Source: Mycolicibacterium thermoresistibile (GTDB lineage: Bacteria; Actinomycetota; Actinomycetes; Mycobacteriales; Mycobacteriaceae). Taken from it: a DNA stretch of 64,000 nt. The notes below the pieces were generated by a model. That model searched no databases. It had not been told where the DNA came from and was given only the letters and a program-made list of their open reading frames with translations. Shown piece by piece: positions 10,767-20,011 of this stretch. How positions within the stretch are numbered: the stretch's first letter is position 1; every line of letters begins with the position of its first letter. The stretch is from the NCBI RefSeq assembly GCF_900187065.1, contig NZ_LT906483.1, positions 3,658,001 to 3,722,000 on the forward strand, written 5' to 3'. The translations under genes were made by a program, and so were the position numbers.

Positions 10767-11864
10767 TTACTGCCAGTCCTGCAGCACGGCGTCGGTGTCG
10801 GCGCCGGGATCGCGCGGCGGCGTCGGCGCCGACGGCACGCTGCGGGAGAATCGCGGGGCCGGTGCGGGCAGCAGGTGGTCGCCCTCGCGGTAGAAGGTGT
10901 TGCGTTCGACCACGTGGGCCTCGCTCTCCACCTCGGCGAACGACAGCACCGGCGTCACACACGCGTCGGTGCCGGCGAAGACCTGCGCCCAGTGGTCACG
11001 GTCCTTGGACTTGAACACCTCGGCGAACCGGGCCCGCAGCTCGTCCCAGCGGCTCATGTCGTTCTGGTCGGGCAGGTCCTCCCCCTCCAGGCCCAGTCCC
11101 TTGAGCATCTCGGCGTAGAACTGCGGTTCGATCGCGCCGACGGCGACGTACTTACCGTCGGCCGTCTCGTAGGTGTCGTAGTACGGCGCCCCGGTGTCGA
11201 GCATGTTGACCCCGCGCTCGTCGGACCACATGCCCATCGCGCGGAACGCCCACATCATCTGCATGAGCACCGCCGAGCCGTCGATCATCGCGGCGTCGAC
11301 GACCTGTCCCTTGCCCGAGGTCTGCCGTTCGAACAGCGCGGCGAGAATGCCGACCAGCAGGAACATCGAGCCGCCACCGAAGTCGCCGGCCAGGTTCAGC
11401 GGCGGCACCGGACGCTCACCCTTGCGGCCGACGGCGTGCAGCGTGCCGTTGAGCGAGATGTAGTTGATGTCGTGGCCGGCCTGCTGGGCGCGAGGACCGT
11501 CCTGCCCCCAGCCGGTCATGCGGCCGTAGATGAGCCGAGGATTGATCTTGGCGCAGTCCTCGGGCCCCAGGCCGAGCCGTTCGGTCACGCCGGGCCGGTA
11601 GCCCTCGATGAGCACGTCGGCCTTGGCGATCAGCTTGCGGACGAGCTCCTTGCCTTCTTCGGTCTTGAGGTCCGCGGCCACCGAGCGCCGGTTGCGCAGG
11701 AGGTGGTCCTTGGCGCCGCGCGGGATTCCCGGCCCGGGCGTGTTCCGGGGGCGTTCGATACGTACGACATCGGCTCCGAGATCACCCAGAATCATGGCCG
11801 CATGCGGCCCCGGGCCGATGCCGGCCAGCTCGACGACTCGTAAACCCTGCAGCGGACCGGCCAT
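10767..11864 (-). CDS. mcr: Alpha-methylacyl-CoA racemase, CaiB/BaiF family, 365 aa
   Basis: Family III CoA-transferase fold: [49 protein letters not shown], and [18 protein letters not shown], where the Asp of AMIDG is the catalytic residue of Mcr and related transferases. It epimerises the 2-methyl centre of branched acyl-CoAs so that beta-oxidation can proceed. ATG 11864 is preceded by GGGAGG; the open frame extends 32 codons upstream without homology. It is followed by SDR (24 bp) and NMO genes in one operon and is divergent from the enoyl-CoA hydratase at 11963. Confidence 0.92.
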   Translation of the reverse strand: MAGPLQGLRVVELAGIGPGPHAAMILGDLGADVVRIERPRNTPGPGIPRGAKDHLLRNRRSVAADLKTEEGKELVRKLIAKADVLIEGYRPGVTERLGLGPEDCAKINPRLIYGRMTGWGQDGPRAQQAGHDINYISLNGTLHAVGRKGERPVPPLNLAGDFGGGSMFLLVGILAALFERQTSGKGQVVDAAMIDGSAVLMQMMWAFRAMGMWSDERGVNMLDTGAPYYDTYETADGKYVAVGAIEPQFYAEMLKGLGLEGEDLPDQNDMSRWDELRARFAEVFKSKDRDHWAQVFAGTDACVTPVLSFAEVESEAHVVERNTFYREGDHLLPAPAPRFSRSVPSAPTPPRDPGADTDAVLQDWQ

Positions 11865-11962
11865 ATTCAACCTCCCAGTGTTGACCGCGACATAGCTTAC
11901 TTGTATAACCTTCTCGGCCGATCTCCGGCTATCCCGTAGGGCCCTACCGTTAGGCTGCATCG

Positions 11963-12766
11963 ATGAGTTCCGTTACCTACCCCAGCATCGACGACCTGCG
12001 TGTCGCCCTCAGCGACGGGGTGCTGACCGTCACGCTCAACCGGCCGGACAGCCTCAACTCGCTCACCGCGCCGATGTTGCAGACGCTGGCCGAGGCGGTG
12101 GAACTGGCCGCGAGCGACCCCCGTGTCAAGGTGATCCGGCTTACCGGGGCCGGGCGGGGATTCTGCGCCGGCGCGGGTATCAGTGAGGACGATCAGGCGG
12201 CGCGTGAATCGGGCGGCGGGAACGCGTTGCTCGACGGTGCCAACCGCTCGGTGACCGCGATCGTGAACTGTCCCAAGCCGGTTGTCGCGGTGGTACCGGG
12301 CGCGGCCGCGGGTGTGGGGGTGTCGCTGGCGCTGGCCTGCGATGTCGTGCTGGCATCGGAGCAGGCGTTCTTCCTGTTGGCGTTCACCAAGATCGGTCTG
12401 ATGCCGGACGGTGGCGCGTCGGCGCTGGTGGCCGCGGCGATCGGCCGGATCCGGGCGATGCGGATGGCGCTGCTGGCCGAGCGGATCTCGGCTGCCGAGG
12501 CGCATCAGTGGGGTCTGGTGACCGGCGTGTACCCGGCCGACGAGTTCGACGCCGCGGTCGACAAGGTGATCTCCACGCTCACCAACGGGCCGGCGGTGGC
12601 GTTGCGGGAGACCAAGCAGGCGATCAACGCCGCCACGCTCGGCGAATTGCCGGACGCGATCAAGCGGGAGACCGAGGGTCAGGTGCGACTGTTGGGTTCC
12701 AACGACTTCCGGGAAGGCACGCAGGCGTTCCAGCAGAAGCGGGCGCCGAAGTTCACCGACGTCTGA
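11963..12766 (+). CDS. Enoyl-CoA hydratase/isomerase, 267 aa (EchA10/EchA11 region)
   Basis: Crotonase fold with the first oxyanion loop [17 protein letters not shown] and the second [20 protein letters not shown]. The usual catalytic Glu positions (around residues 115-140) read [20 protein letters not shown] and [17 protein letters not shown], where a Glu is replaced by Asp/Gly, so isomerase or thioesterase activity is also possible. It is divergent from mcr with 98 bp between starts. Gene order matches Rv1142c/Rv1141c next to mcr in M. tuberculosis, as I remember it. Confidence 0.87.
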   Translation: MSSVTYPSIDDLRVALSDGVLTVTLNRPDSLNSLTAPMLQTLAEAVELAASDPRVKVIRLTGAGRGFCAGAGISEDDQAARESGGGNALLDGANRSVTAIVNCPKPVVAVVPGAAAGVGVSLALACDVVLASEQAFFLLAFTKIGLMPDGGASALVAAAIGRIRAMRMALLAERISAAEAHQWGLVTGVYPADEFDAAVDKVISTLTNGPAVALRETKQAINAATLGELPDAIKRETEGQVRLLGSNDFREGTQAFQQKRAPKFTDV

Positions 12767-13032
12767 TCGCGTCGACGGTGCAGCGGCCGAGGGCACGCTG
12801 TCACCGTGCACACGCTGCGGTCTCTGTGCAGGCAGTGCGTTGGTTGTGCCCCCACCGCGGGGATTCGGCCGAAACGCCGCCCCCACCGCACCCCCGGCGC
12901 GCCCTGGGCACACTCGCCGCAAGGTAAACACCGTCGCCGCGGGGTAGCCACACTCGCCGCGGCTGATGCACGCTCGCCCGCGTCGCCGAAAATCATTGGA
13001 CGCTGCGCGGGACCGTCGGCCACCATCGTTGG

Positions 13033-14313
13033 GTGAGTACGCAATACGACATCGAACCGTCAGCCGGTACGTCCGGCGGATGGCGCGTACTCGCACCGTT
13101 CCGCATACGCGAGTACCGCCTGCTGATCACGGCGGTGGCGATCACGATCTTCGCCGAGGGCATGTGGGCGGTCGTGATGGCGCTGCAGGTCATCGCCATC
13201 GACAACGATCCCGCGTCGCTGTCGCTGGTCGCCACCTGCATGGGTGTGGGCCTGGTGGCGTTCGTGTTGGTCGGCGGAATCACCGCGGACCGGATAAACC
13301 AGCGCACCATCATCATTGCCGTCGAGGCGGTCAACGCCGTCACCGTGGCGGTGGTGGCGATGCTCGGCTTGACCGGGCAGCTGCGGATCTGGCATCTCGC
13401 GGTCGCCGCGGCAGTGCTCGGCATCGCGGCCGCCTTCTTCTTCCCCGCCTACAGCGCGCTGCTGCCGCGCATCCTGCCGCCCGAACAACTGTTGGCGGCC
13501 AACGGCGTTGAAGGCGTGGTGCGTCCGGTCTTCCAACGGGCGGTCGGTCCGGCGGTGGCCGGCATGCTGGTGGGCGCCACGTTCCCATCGCTGGGTTCGG
13601 CGGTCGTCGCGACCCTGTTCGGCGTCGGCCTGGTGCTGCTGGTGGCCACCCGTCCGCCGGCCAGTCCGTCGGTGCCGGGCGAGCACCGGTCGCGGGTGCT
13701 GCGGGATCTGCGCGACGGCTTCATGTTCATGGTGGCCACCCCGTGGCTGCTGTGGACGTTGTTGTTCGCCAGCGTGTTCGTGCTGGTGGTGCTCGGTCCG
13801 ATCGAGGTGCTGCTGCCGTTCATCGCCCAGGAGCGCTTCACCGACGGCGCCCGGATGTACGGGTTCGTGCTGGCCGCGTTCGGGGTCGGCAGCGCGGTCG
13901 GCGCGCTGACGGTGTCCTCCCGGCAGATGCCGCGCCGCTATCTGACGGTGATGATGCTGATGTGGGCCCTGGGTTCGGTTCCCCTGCTGGTCATCGGGTT
14001 CACCTGGTCGTTTCTGCTGATGTCCGCGGCGTCGTTCGCCATCGGGGTGACCGATGGGGCCGGCATGGTCATCTGGGGCACGCTGCTGCAGCGGCGGGTG
14101 CCACGCGAACTGCTGGGCCGGGTGTCGAGCCTGGACTTCTTCGTGTCGCTGGTGTTCATGCCGGTGTCGTTCGCGATCGCCGGACCACTCTCGAAAGTCG
14201 TGTCGATGCAGACGATCTTCCTGGTCGCCGGGCTGGCGCCGCTGCTGTTCGCGGTGGTCGCGATGACCGCGGCGCGGATGCCGCGCGACGAGTTGGAGCA
14301 TCCGCTGAATTAG
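13033..14313 (+). CDS. MFS transporter, DHA3/EntS-like, 426 aa
   Basis: Twelve hydrophobic segments with RIREYRLLITAVAITIFAEG at the start of helix one, the loop-2/3 motif GGITADRINQRTIIIA, and ARG-type helices typical of EntS-like exporters (FFFPAYSALLPRILPPEQLL is a standard signature of this group). GTG 13033 is the start; a ribosome site is not obvious. Such proteins export siderophores, macrolides or lipids; no neighbour points to the cargo. It is convergent with the CPBP protease gene, whose end carries a duplicated 17-bp segment. Confidence 0.83.
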   Translation: MSTQYDIEPSAGTSGGWRVLAPFRIREYRLLITAVAITIFAEGMWAVVMALQVIAIDNDPASLSLVATCMGVGLVAFVLVGGITADRINQRTIIIAVEAVNAVTVAVVAMLGLTGQLRIWHLAVAAAVLGIAAAFFFPAYSALLPRILPPEQLLAANGVEGVVRPVFQRAVGPAVAGMLVGATFPSLGSAVVATLFGVGLVLLVATRPPASPSVPGEHRSRVLRDLRDGFMFMVATPWLLWTLLFASVFVLVVLGPIEVLLPFIAQERFTDGARMYGFVLAAFGVGSAVGALTVSSRQMPRRYLTVMMLMWALGSVPLLVIGFTWSFLLMSAASFAIGVTDGAGMVIWGTLLQRRVPRELLGRVSSLDFFVSLVFMPVSFAIAGPLSKVVSMQTIFLVAGLAPLLFAVVAMTAARMPRDELEHPLN

Positions 14314-14360
14314 ACGCCGAAGATCGGATGCCCCGGCGGCGTCAGACGCCGAAGATCGGA
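14312..14360. repeat. 17-bp direct repeat at the convergent ends of two genes
   Basis: AGACGCCGAAGATCGGA occurs at 14312-14328 and again at 14344-14360. The second copy encodes the last residues (PPIFGV) and stop of the CPBP gene on the minus strand; the first lies against the stop of the MFS gene. The arrangement echoes the 27-bp repeat at 7654. Confidence 0.9.
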
Positions 14361-15049
14361 GGAAGCGCGAGCACCATGATCAGACCCCAGAAGAAGTGGG
14401 TCAGCATCGGTGCGAGCACTCCCCCGGTCATCCGGCGTTCGAACGCGCACACCGCACCGAGGATGATCGCGGCGAAGCCCAGCATGGGGTTGCCGGTGGC
14501 GGAGGTGACGCCGATGTAGATGATCGTCGAGATCACCGCGGGATAGGCGGTGCCCAACGCGGTGTAGAGCGCTCCGCGGAAGAACAGCTCCTCGGCCAGA
14601 CCGTTGATCACGGTGATGAACACCACCAGGAGCAGCGGACCGTGGTTGCTGAATTCCAGGACCCGCGTGATGTAGTCGCGGACGCCCGGGATCTCCCGGG
14701 CGATCAGCCCGCCGACCACGAACAGCCCGCCGAGCAGCAGCCCGACGACGGTCCCGGTGATCACCGGACGCTGGTTGCGGCCCCGGAACCGCACACAGCC
14801 CAGGTGCAGCGGGCCGGACACCAGGGCGCCCACCGCCCACACCGCGGCCAGCACCAGCGTCAGCCAGTAGAACGATTGGTCGCCGGGCGGCCGGGTGAGC
14901 GAATAGGCGAGCAGCCCGCTGCCGATGAGCAGCACCACGATGACGATGACGCGTCGCCGCCGCACCACCGCCGGGGTCTCCTGATGCGGCACCGCAACGG
15001 TGCGGGCGATGTCGCCGAATTCCCGTAGCACGCCGCGGTCGGTCATCAC
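14342..15049 (-). CDS. CPBP-family (CAAX-like) intramembrane metalloprotease, 235 aa
   Basis: Six or so hydrophobic helices. The conserved motif GLAEELFFRGALYTAL supplies the EExxxR of the Abi/CPBP family, and a C-terminal LTHFFWG supplies the histidine. These membrane proteases process prenylated proteins in eukaryotes; in bacteria they are linked to bacteriocin immunity or membrane protein turnover. ATG 15049 overlaps the stop of the upstream epimerase gene by 4 bp, so the two are translationally coupled. Confidence 0.85.
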   Translation of the reverse strand: MMTDRGVLREFGDIARTVAVPHQETPAVVRRRRVIVIVVLLIGSGLLAYSLTRPPGDQSFYWLTLVLAAVWAVGALVSGPLHLGCVRFRGRNQRPVITGTVVGLLLGGLFVVGGLIAREIPGVRDYITRVLEFSNHGPLLLVVFITVINGLAEELFFRGALYTALGTAYPAVISTIIYIGVTSATGNPMLGFAAIILGAVCAFERRMTGGVLAPMLTHFFWGLIMVLALPPIFGV

Positions 15050-16230
15050 GGAAGGACCCGCGGCGCCAACCCGAGCACGGTGTCCAGCCCGGTGCGCACC
15101 GCGCCGGCGACCGGGCCGGGCACCACGTCGATCATGCCCAGCGCCGGGTGGATCACCGACGGGGTGACCGACCGGGCCAGCCGCTGGATCCGCAATGCAT
15201 CACCGCCGGCCCACTGCGGGTCGGTGGTGGCGAGGTGATGGGGATCCAGCAAATCGTCAACCGGTCTGGCCTCACGACTCGACAGCGCTCGCGCGATCGC
15301 GTCATCGACGCCGACCAGCCCGCCGGGCGGATCCGGGACCAGCCCGTGCAACCGGTCCGCCGAGGCGACCATCGGATAGTCCAACGACTCGACGAGATCG
15401 GCGGCCAACCCGCCCGGGACCGGCAGCATCGCAGCGCTGAGCCGGGACACCACCGCGGTGTCCACCCCGCGGATCGGCAGATCGGCGCGCCACTTCCCGG
15501 CGATCCGGGCATAGGTGTGCAACAGATCGCCGTAGGTGGTGGTGTCCGGCCCGCAGATGTCGTAGGCCCCGGCCGGGACGCTGTCCGCGTCGGCGGCGGC
15601 GACCAGGTAGTAGAGCACGTCGCTGATCGAGATCGGATCGATCGGGTTGGCCGACCATTCCGGCAACGGCAACACCAGGAACCGGTCGCCGACATAACGC
15701 AGCATCTCGAACGACGTCGACCCGGCGCCGATGATCATCGCCGCGCCGAGCCACACCACGTCGGCGCCGCCGTCGACGTGCAGTGCGTGGGCGACCTCGG
15801 CCCGCGAGGACAGGTGTTCCGACAACGCCTCCCCGTCCGGGACGAAGCCGCCGAGATAGACGATGCGCCGCACACCGGCGTACTTCGCCGCCGCGGCGAC
15901 GTTCGCCGCGGCGCGGTTGTCGGCCTCCCGGAATCCGTCCTGGCCGATGCCGTGCACCAGGTAGTAGATGACGTCGACGGGTCGGGCCCCGGACCCGGCC
16001 CGGGCCAGCGCCGCGGACACCGAATCCTCGTCGTGGGCGTCCAGCGCGACCGGGGTGACGCGGTCGTACCAACCGAAATCGGTCAGGCGTCTCGGGTTGC
16101 GGCTGGCGGCGACGACGTCGTGACCGGCCGCCAGCAGCGAGGTGACCAGCCGGGATCCGACGTAGCCGGTTGCGCCGGTGACAAGGACGCGGAGGTTCTT
16201 CACCGTAGGCCTGTACCCCGGGTTCCGCAT
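15046..16230 (-). CDS. NAD(P)-binding epimerase/NmrA-like protein, 394 aa
   Basis: A Rossmann fold starts VLVTGATGYVGSRLVTSLLA (GxxGxxG), with AASRNPRRL after beta-2 suggesting NADP. The YYLVHGIGQDGF and YLGGFVPDGEALSEHLSSRA motifs are typical of the atypical SDR group that includes mycobacterial Rv-type NAD(P)H-binding proteins. A long C-terminal region (ARALSSREARPVDDLLDPHH) lacks an obvious function. ATG 16230 is used; TTG 16236 or GTG 16203 are alternatives. It is the first gene of a pair with the CPBP protease. Confidence 0.75.
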   Translation of the reverse strand: MRNPGYRPTVKNLRVLVTGATGYVGSRLVTSLLAAGHDVVAASRNPRRLTDFGWYDRVTPVALDAHDEDSVSAALARAGSGARPVDVIYYLVHGIGQDGFREADNRAAANVAAAAKYAGVRRIVYLGGFVPDGEALSEHLSSRAEVAHALHVDGGADVVWLGAAMIIGAGSTSFEMLRYVGDRFLVLPLPEWSANPIDPISISDVLYYLVAAADADSVPAGAYDICGPDTTTYGDLLHTYARIAGKWRADLPIRGVDTAVVSRLSAAMLPVPGGLAADLVESLDYPMVASADRLHGLVPDPPGGLVGVDDAIARALSSREARPVDDLLDPHHLATTDPQWAGGDALRIQRLARSVTPSVIHPALGMIDVVPGPVAGAVRTGLDTVLGLAPRVLP

Positions 16231-16247
16231 GGACAACCTCAGCCGGC

Positions 16248-16781
16248 CTATGAGTTGGCCGTGCGATGCGGCTCGATCAGGCCCTGATACACCTGCGAAT
16301 TGAACCGGTTGGCGGCCACCTCGTCGTCGCTGAGCTCACGGCGCACCTTGCCCGGCACTCCGGCCACCAGCGACCGCGGCGGCACCACGAAGCCCTGCGG
16401 AACCAGCGCGCCGGCGGCCACCAGCGAACCGGCGCCGACGACCGCGCCGTTGAGGATGATCGCGCCCATCCCGATCAGCGCACCCTCTTCGACGGTGCAG
16501 CCGTGCAGCACGGCGTTGTGTCCGACGCTGACCGCGGCGCCCACCGTCACCGGGAAACCCGGGTCGACATGGATGGTGGTGCCGTCCTGGATGTTGGTGC
16601 CCTCTCCGATGTCGATGGGTTCGGCCTCGGCCCGCAGCGTGGCCCCGTACCAGACGCTGACCTTTGCGGCCAGCTTGACCTGCCCGATCACACTGGCGGT
16701 GGGCGCCACCCAGGACTCCGGGTGCAGCTGCGGGGCATGGTCGCCCAGGGCGACGATGAGGGGCTCAGGCATGCGCGTCAT
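16248..16781 (-). CDS. Gamma-carbonic-anhydrase-like hexapeptide protein, 177 aa
   Basis: Left-handed beta-helix repeats (VAPTASVIGQVKLAAKVSVW; IDIGEGTNIQDGTTIHVDPG) with the three zinc histidines of the gamma-CA family: IHVDPG, then GHNAVLHGC. A C-terminal amphipathic helix (DDEVAANRFNSQVYQGL) closes the trimer. The family includes Rv3525c, PaaY and CaiE; activity may be carbonic anhydrase or thioesterase. ATG 16772 (MPEPLIVAL) is an alternative start to ATG 16781. Confidence 0.85.
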   Translation of the reverse strand: MTRMPEPLIVALGDHAPQLHPESWVAPTASVIGQVKLAAKVSVWYGATLRAEAEPIDIGEGTNIQDGTTIHVDPGFPVTVGAAVSVGHNAVLHGCTVEEGALIGMGAIILNGAVVGAGSLVAAGALVPQGFVVPPRSLVAGVPGKVRRELSDDEVAANRFNSQVYQGLIEPHRTANS

Positions 16782-16998
16782 GTTAGGCGGCGGCGCAGGT
16801 CAGACGGCTGCTGGGGTGGGATGCGCCGCACCGTCGGGGCGATCTGGACGTCGGCGGTGACTTTGAGGCCGACGAGCGGTGCCTTTACCATCCCAAAGCG
16901 GTGCCGTATCCGGCGCCGTGACTTCGGGGAGTCATGAGGAACACGTCGCTGTCGGCTACCTGATGGTTCAGCGACCCGACATGTTGGAGAAAAGAACA

Positions 16999-17739
16999 GT
17001 GCAGACTCGGACCAAGGTTTTCGGCGCCGTGACGGGTGCGGCGGCGATCGCGTTTTCGCTGCCGCTGGCCGGCACCGCCCACGGTGAACCGGGCGATCCG
17101 CCCACCCCCGCCCCCGACCTCATGGTGACGGCGGACATCCCCGATCCGGAGGGGCCCGGCTGTGACGCCTTCAAGGCGGAGGTTTCCGATTTCAAGAACC
17201 TCGCCCGGGTGCCGGTCGGGGACGCGTTGGCCGCCATCCCGCAGATCAGCACGTTCAACTCGGCGATCTCGGGTCAGCTCAATCCCGAGGTGAACATCGT
17301 TCCGGTGCTCAACAACGGCCCGTATGTGGTGTTCGCGCCCACCAACGAGGCGTTCGAGGAACTGCCGGCCGGCAAACTCGACGCGCTGGCCGCCGATCCG
17401 GCCGCGCTGACCCAGCTGGGCTACTACCACGCGTTCCTCGGTCTGCTCGGCCCGGACACCGTCAAGGGGCAGCGCCCGACGCAGGACGGCGCCGAGATCA
17501 AGGTCACCGGTGAGGGCGGCGACATCACCGTCAACGACACCGCCGAGGTGGTGTGCGGTGGCATCCAGGCCGCCAATGCGCGCATCTACCTGATCGACAA
17601 GGTGCTCGACCCGGCCCAGGCGCCGGATCCGATCACCCCGGGCAGCTCGTCCACGAATTCGTCGTCGGATTCGTCTGACTCGTCCGGCTCGTCTGACTCG
17701 TCGGAGCAGGCGCTGCCGGCGGAGGATCCGACCGCCTGA
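16999..17739 (+). CDS. Secreted fasciclin-domain protein (MPT70/MPT83-like) with Ser-rich tail, 246 aa
   Basis: A signal peptide (VQTRTKVFGAVTGAAAIAFS, cleavage near TAHG-EP) precedes a single FAS1 domain: DALAAIPQISTFNSAISGQL, the H1 motif YVVFAPTNEAFEELP, YYHAFLGLL, and the H2-like NARIYLIDKVLDP. MPT70 homologues are major exported antigens. The C-terminus is unusual: about 25 residues of Ser, Asp and Asn (SSSTNSSSDSSDSSGSSDSS) follow the domain. GTG 16999 has GGAGA eight bases upstream; ATG 16981 is less well placed. Confidence 0.9.
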   Translation: MQTRTKVFGAVTGAAAIAFSLPLAGTAHGEPGDPPTPAPDLMVTADIPDPEGPGCDAFKAEVSDFKNLARVPVGDALAAIPQISTFNSAISGQLNPEVNIVPVLNNGPYVVFAPTNEAFEELPAGKLDALAADPAALTQLGYYHAFLGLLGPDTVKGQRPTQDGAEIKVTGEGGDITVNDTAEVVCGGIQAANARIYLIDKVLDPAQAPDPITPGSSSTNSSSDSSDSSGSSDSSEQALPAEDPTA

Positions 17740-18055
17740 TTTCACGCCGACGAGCAGGTCCTCGACGATGTCGGGGGCCTGCTCGTCGCATTTGCGGGGG
17801 TTTCGGCCCGTCGAGGGTGCGGGCGACGCTTCGAGTGCGAGCCCTGCTGGGAGTGTGCACGCGCGGATTTGAAAGTGTTGCCGCTGCGGGATTTCCGGCG
17901 TAATCGCACCGTACCGGCACGCTCGAATCCACCACCGCACACCCATCGCAGCGGCAGCACACTCGCCACAACGCCCACTGCCGAGGAGACACAAAATCCC
18001 CCGAAGATCGCACGTTGCACGCGATCTCGGGGGATTCTGCGACTGCTCGTGAAGG
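17740..18055. other. Intergenic spacer between convergent transcripts
   Basis: No gene seen. A GTGC/GCAC-rich stretch (17810-17960) resembles the spacer at 8373-8740. The terminator at 17996-18035 serves the leftward operon. Confidence 0.5.
17996..18035 (-). terminator. Rho-independent-like terminator of the 18056-21165 operon
   Basis: ATCCCCCGA-A-GATCGC (17996-18011) pairs with GCGATC-TCGGGGGAT (18021-18035), one bulged base, 9-nt loop. Read leftwards it is followed by TTTTGTGT, a short T-tract, directly after the stop at 18056. Confidence 0.75.
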
Positions 18056-19198
18056 TTACAGGCCGAGGTCGCGGCCGATGATCTCCTTCATGATCTCGGT
18101 GGTGCCGCCGAAGATCGTCTGGATGCGACCGTCGACGAAGTCACGGGCCACCCGGTACTCCATCATGTAGCCGTAGCCGCCGTGCAGCTGCACGCACTGG
18201 TCGACGACCTTCTTGGCCACCTCGGTGCACCACCACTTGGCCTTGGCGGCCTCCACCGCGGTCAGCTCCCCGTCGACGACGGCCTGCAGGCACCGGTCGA
18301 TGTACTGCTCGGACACCTCGAGTTCGGTGTCCATCTCGGCCAGCAGGAACCGGTTGTGCTGGAAGCTGCCGATCGGCTTGCCGAACGCCTTGCGGTCCTT
18401 GGCGTATTGCAGGGTCTCGCGCCAGGTCGCCCGCGCCCCGGCGATCGCGCTGATCGCGATCGAGAGCCGCTCGGAGGGCAGGTTCTGCATCAGGTGGTAG
18501 AAGCCGTGCCCCTCCTTGCCCAGCAGGTTGGCGTGGGGCACCCGCACGTTCTCGAAGTGCAGCTCGGCGGTGTCCTGGGCGTGCAGACCCATCTTGTCGA
18601 GCTTGCGGCCGCGGGTGAAGCCCTCCATGCCGCGCTCGACGACGAACAACGTGAAGCCCTTGTGGCCGGCCTCCGGATCGGTGCGGCACACCACCACGAC
18701 CAGGTCGCAGTTGATGCCCGACGAGATGAACGTCTTGGATCCGTTGATGATCCAGTCGTCACCGTCGCGCACCGCGGAGGTGCGGATACCGGCCAGGTCG
18801 CTGCCGGCGCCGGGTTCGGTCATCGCGATCGCGATGATCGTCTCGCCGCTGGCGATGCCGGGCATCCAGCGTTCCTTCTGCTCCTCGGTGCACAGATTGT
18901 TGAAATACGGTGCGACGACGTCGTTGTGCAGGCTCAGCGCCGGGCCGGGCACCCCGGCCTTGGCCATCTCCTCATCGATGACGGCGTTGAACCGGAAGTC
19001 GTCGGTGCCGCCGCCGCCGTACTTCTCGGGCATGTTGAACCCGATCAGCCCGTACTTGCCGGCGGCCACATAGGCCGAGCGGTCGACGATGCGTTCGGTC
19101 TCCCACTTCTCGGCGTGGGGAACGAGCTCACGCTCGATGTACTCCCGCACCGTCTCGCGGAACGCCTCATGTTCTGGTTCGTATACGGTTCGTTTCAT
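18056..19198 (-). CDS. Acyl-CoA dehydrogenase (FadE type), 380 aa
   Basis: Full-length acyl-CoA dehydrogenase: N-terminal helical domain (ETVREYIERELVPHAEKWET), flavin/substrate loop AIAMTEPGAGSDLAGIRT, NGSKTFISSGINCDLVVVV, the HNRFLLAEMDTELE helix, LHGGYGYMMEYRVAR and the C-terminal FGGTTEIMKEIIGR. It catalyses the first, FAD-dependent step of acyl-CoA beta-oxidation. It is the last gene of the thiolase-hydratase-dehydrogenase operon, 12 bp after the hydratase. A paralogue of the same subtype lies in the island at 50456-51598. Confidence 0.9.
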   Translation of the reverse strand: MKRTVYEPEHEAFRETVREYIERELVPHAEKWETERIVDRSAYVAAGKYGLIGFNMPEKYGGGGTDDFRFNAVIDEEMAKAGVPGPALSLHNDVVAPYFNNLCTEEQKERWMPGIASGETIIAIAMTEPGAGSDLAGIRTSAVRDGDDWIINGSKTFISSGINCDLVVVVCRTDPEAGHKGFTLFVVERGMEGFTRGRKLDKMGLHAQDTAELHFENVRVPHANLLGKEGHGFYHLMQNLPSERLSIAISAIAGARATWRETLQYAKDRKAFGKPIGSFQHNRFLLAEMDTELEVSEQYIDRCLQAVVDGELTAVEAAKAKWWCTEVAKKVVDQCVQLHGGYGYMMEYRVARDFVDGRIQTIFGGTTEIMKEIIGRDLGL

Positions 19199-19210
19199 GG
19201 CCTACCTGGC

Positions 19211-20011
19211 TTACCTTGCCTTCCAAACTGGTTCGCGTTTCTCGGCGAACGCCAGCGGGCCTTCCTTGGCGTCCTCGGTCTTGAGCAACGTCGAGAACTC
19301 GCGGTTGGTCAGTTTCCAACCGTTCTCGTCACCGGGCACGGTGCCGTTCTCGGCGCCGTAGGCCACCCGCTTGCTGGCCTGCACCGCCAGCGGGGCGTTG
19401 ACGGTGATCCGCTCGGCGAGCGCCAGGGCGGCGTCCAGCTCGGCGCCGTCCGGCACGACCTCGTTGATCAGCCCCCAGCGCAGCGCCTCGGCGGCGGTGA
19501 TCGGCTCCCCGGTGAACAGCAGCTCCAACGCCACCTTGCGGGGCAGCTGCTCGACGATGCGGAACACCCCGCCGGCACCGGCGATCAGGCCGCGCTTGAC
19601 CTCGGGCAGACCGAACACGGCGCTCTCCCGGGCCACCACCAGATCGCTGGCCAGCGCCAGCTCGGTGCCGCCGCCCAGCGCGGTGCCGTTGACCGCGGCG
19701 ATCGTCGGCTTGTCCATGAAGTGGCGCACGTACCCGGCGAAACCCCACTCCGGGTGGTCGGGGTGGAACAGGTTCTCCCCGCGGGCGATCGCCTTGAGAT
19801 CGGCCCCGGCGCAGAACGATTTGTCGCCGGACCCGGTGAGCACCACCGCCCGGATGTCCGGGTCGGCCTGCGCGGCGGCCAGCGCATCGCCGACCGCGAT
19901 GCTCACCGACGCGTTGATCGCGTTGCGGGCCTCGGGCCGGTTGATGGTGATGATGAGGACGTTCCCCCGGCGCTCGGCCAGAGCGCCGGGGGCGGTGACG
20001 GTCTCGGTCAC
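19211..20011 (-). CDS. Enoyl-CoA hydratase (crotonase), 266 aa
   Basis: Crotonase fold with both oxyanion loops (SFCAGADLKAIARGE; AAVNGTALGGGTELALASDL) and the Glu residues expected for hydration (GGGTELALA; FGLPEVKRGLI). GTG 20011 overlaps the stop of the thiolase gene (GTGA), so translation is coupled. The open frame upstream of GTG runs inside the thiolase and is not hydratase-like. It hydrates the enoyl-CoA made by the dehydrogenase 12 bp downstream. Confidence 0.92.
   Translation of the reverse strand: MTETVTAPGALAERRGNVLIITINRPEARNAINASVSIAVGDALAAAQADPDIRAVVLTGSGDKSFCAGADLKAIARGENLFHPDHPEWGFAGYVRHFMDKPTIAAVNGTALGGGTELALASDLVVARESAVFGLPEVKRGLIAGAGGVFRIVEQLPRKVALELLFTGEPITAAEALRWGLINEVVPDGAELDAALALAERITVNAPLAVQASKRVAYGAENGTVPGDENGWKLTNREFSTLLKTEDAKEGPLAFAEKREPVWKAR

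Noticed and set aside
13060..14301. 413-codon minus-strand frame
   Set aside because: His/Arg/Gln-rich shadow of the MFS gene on the opposite strand.
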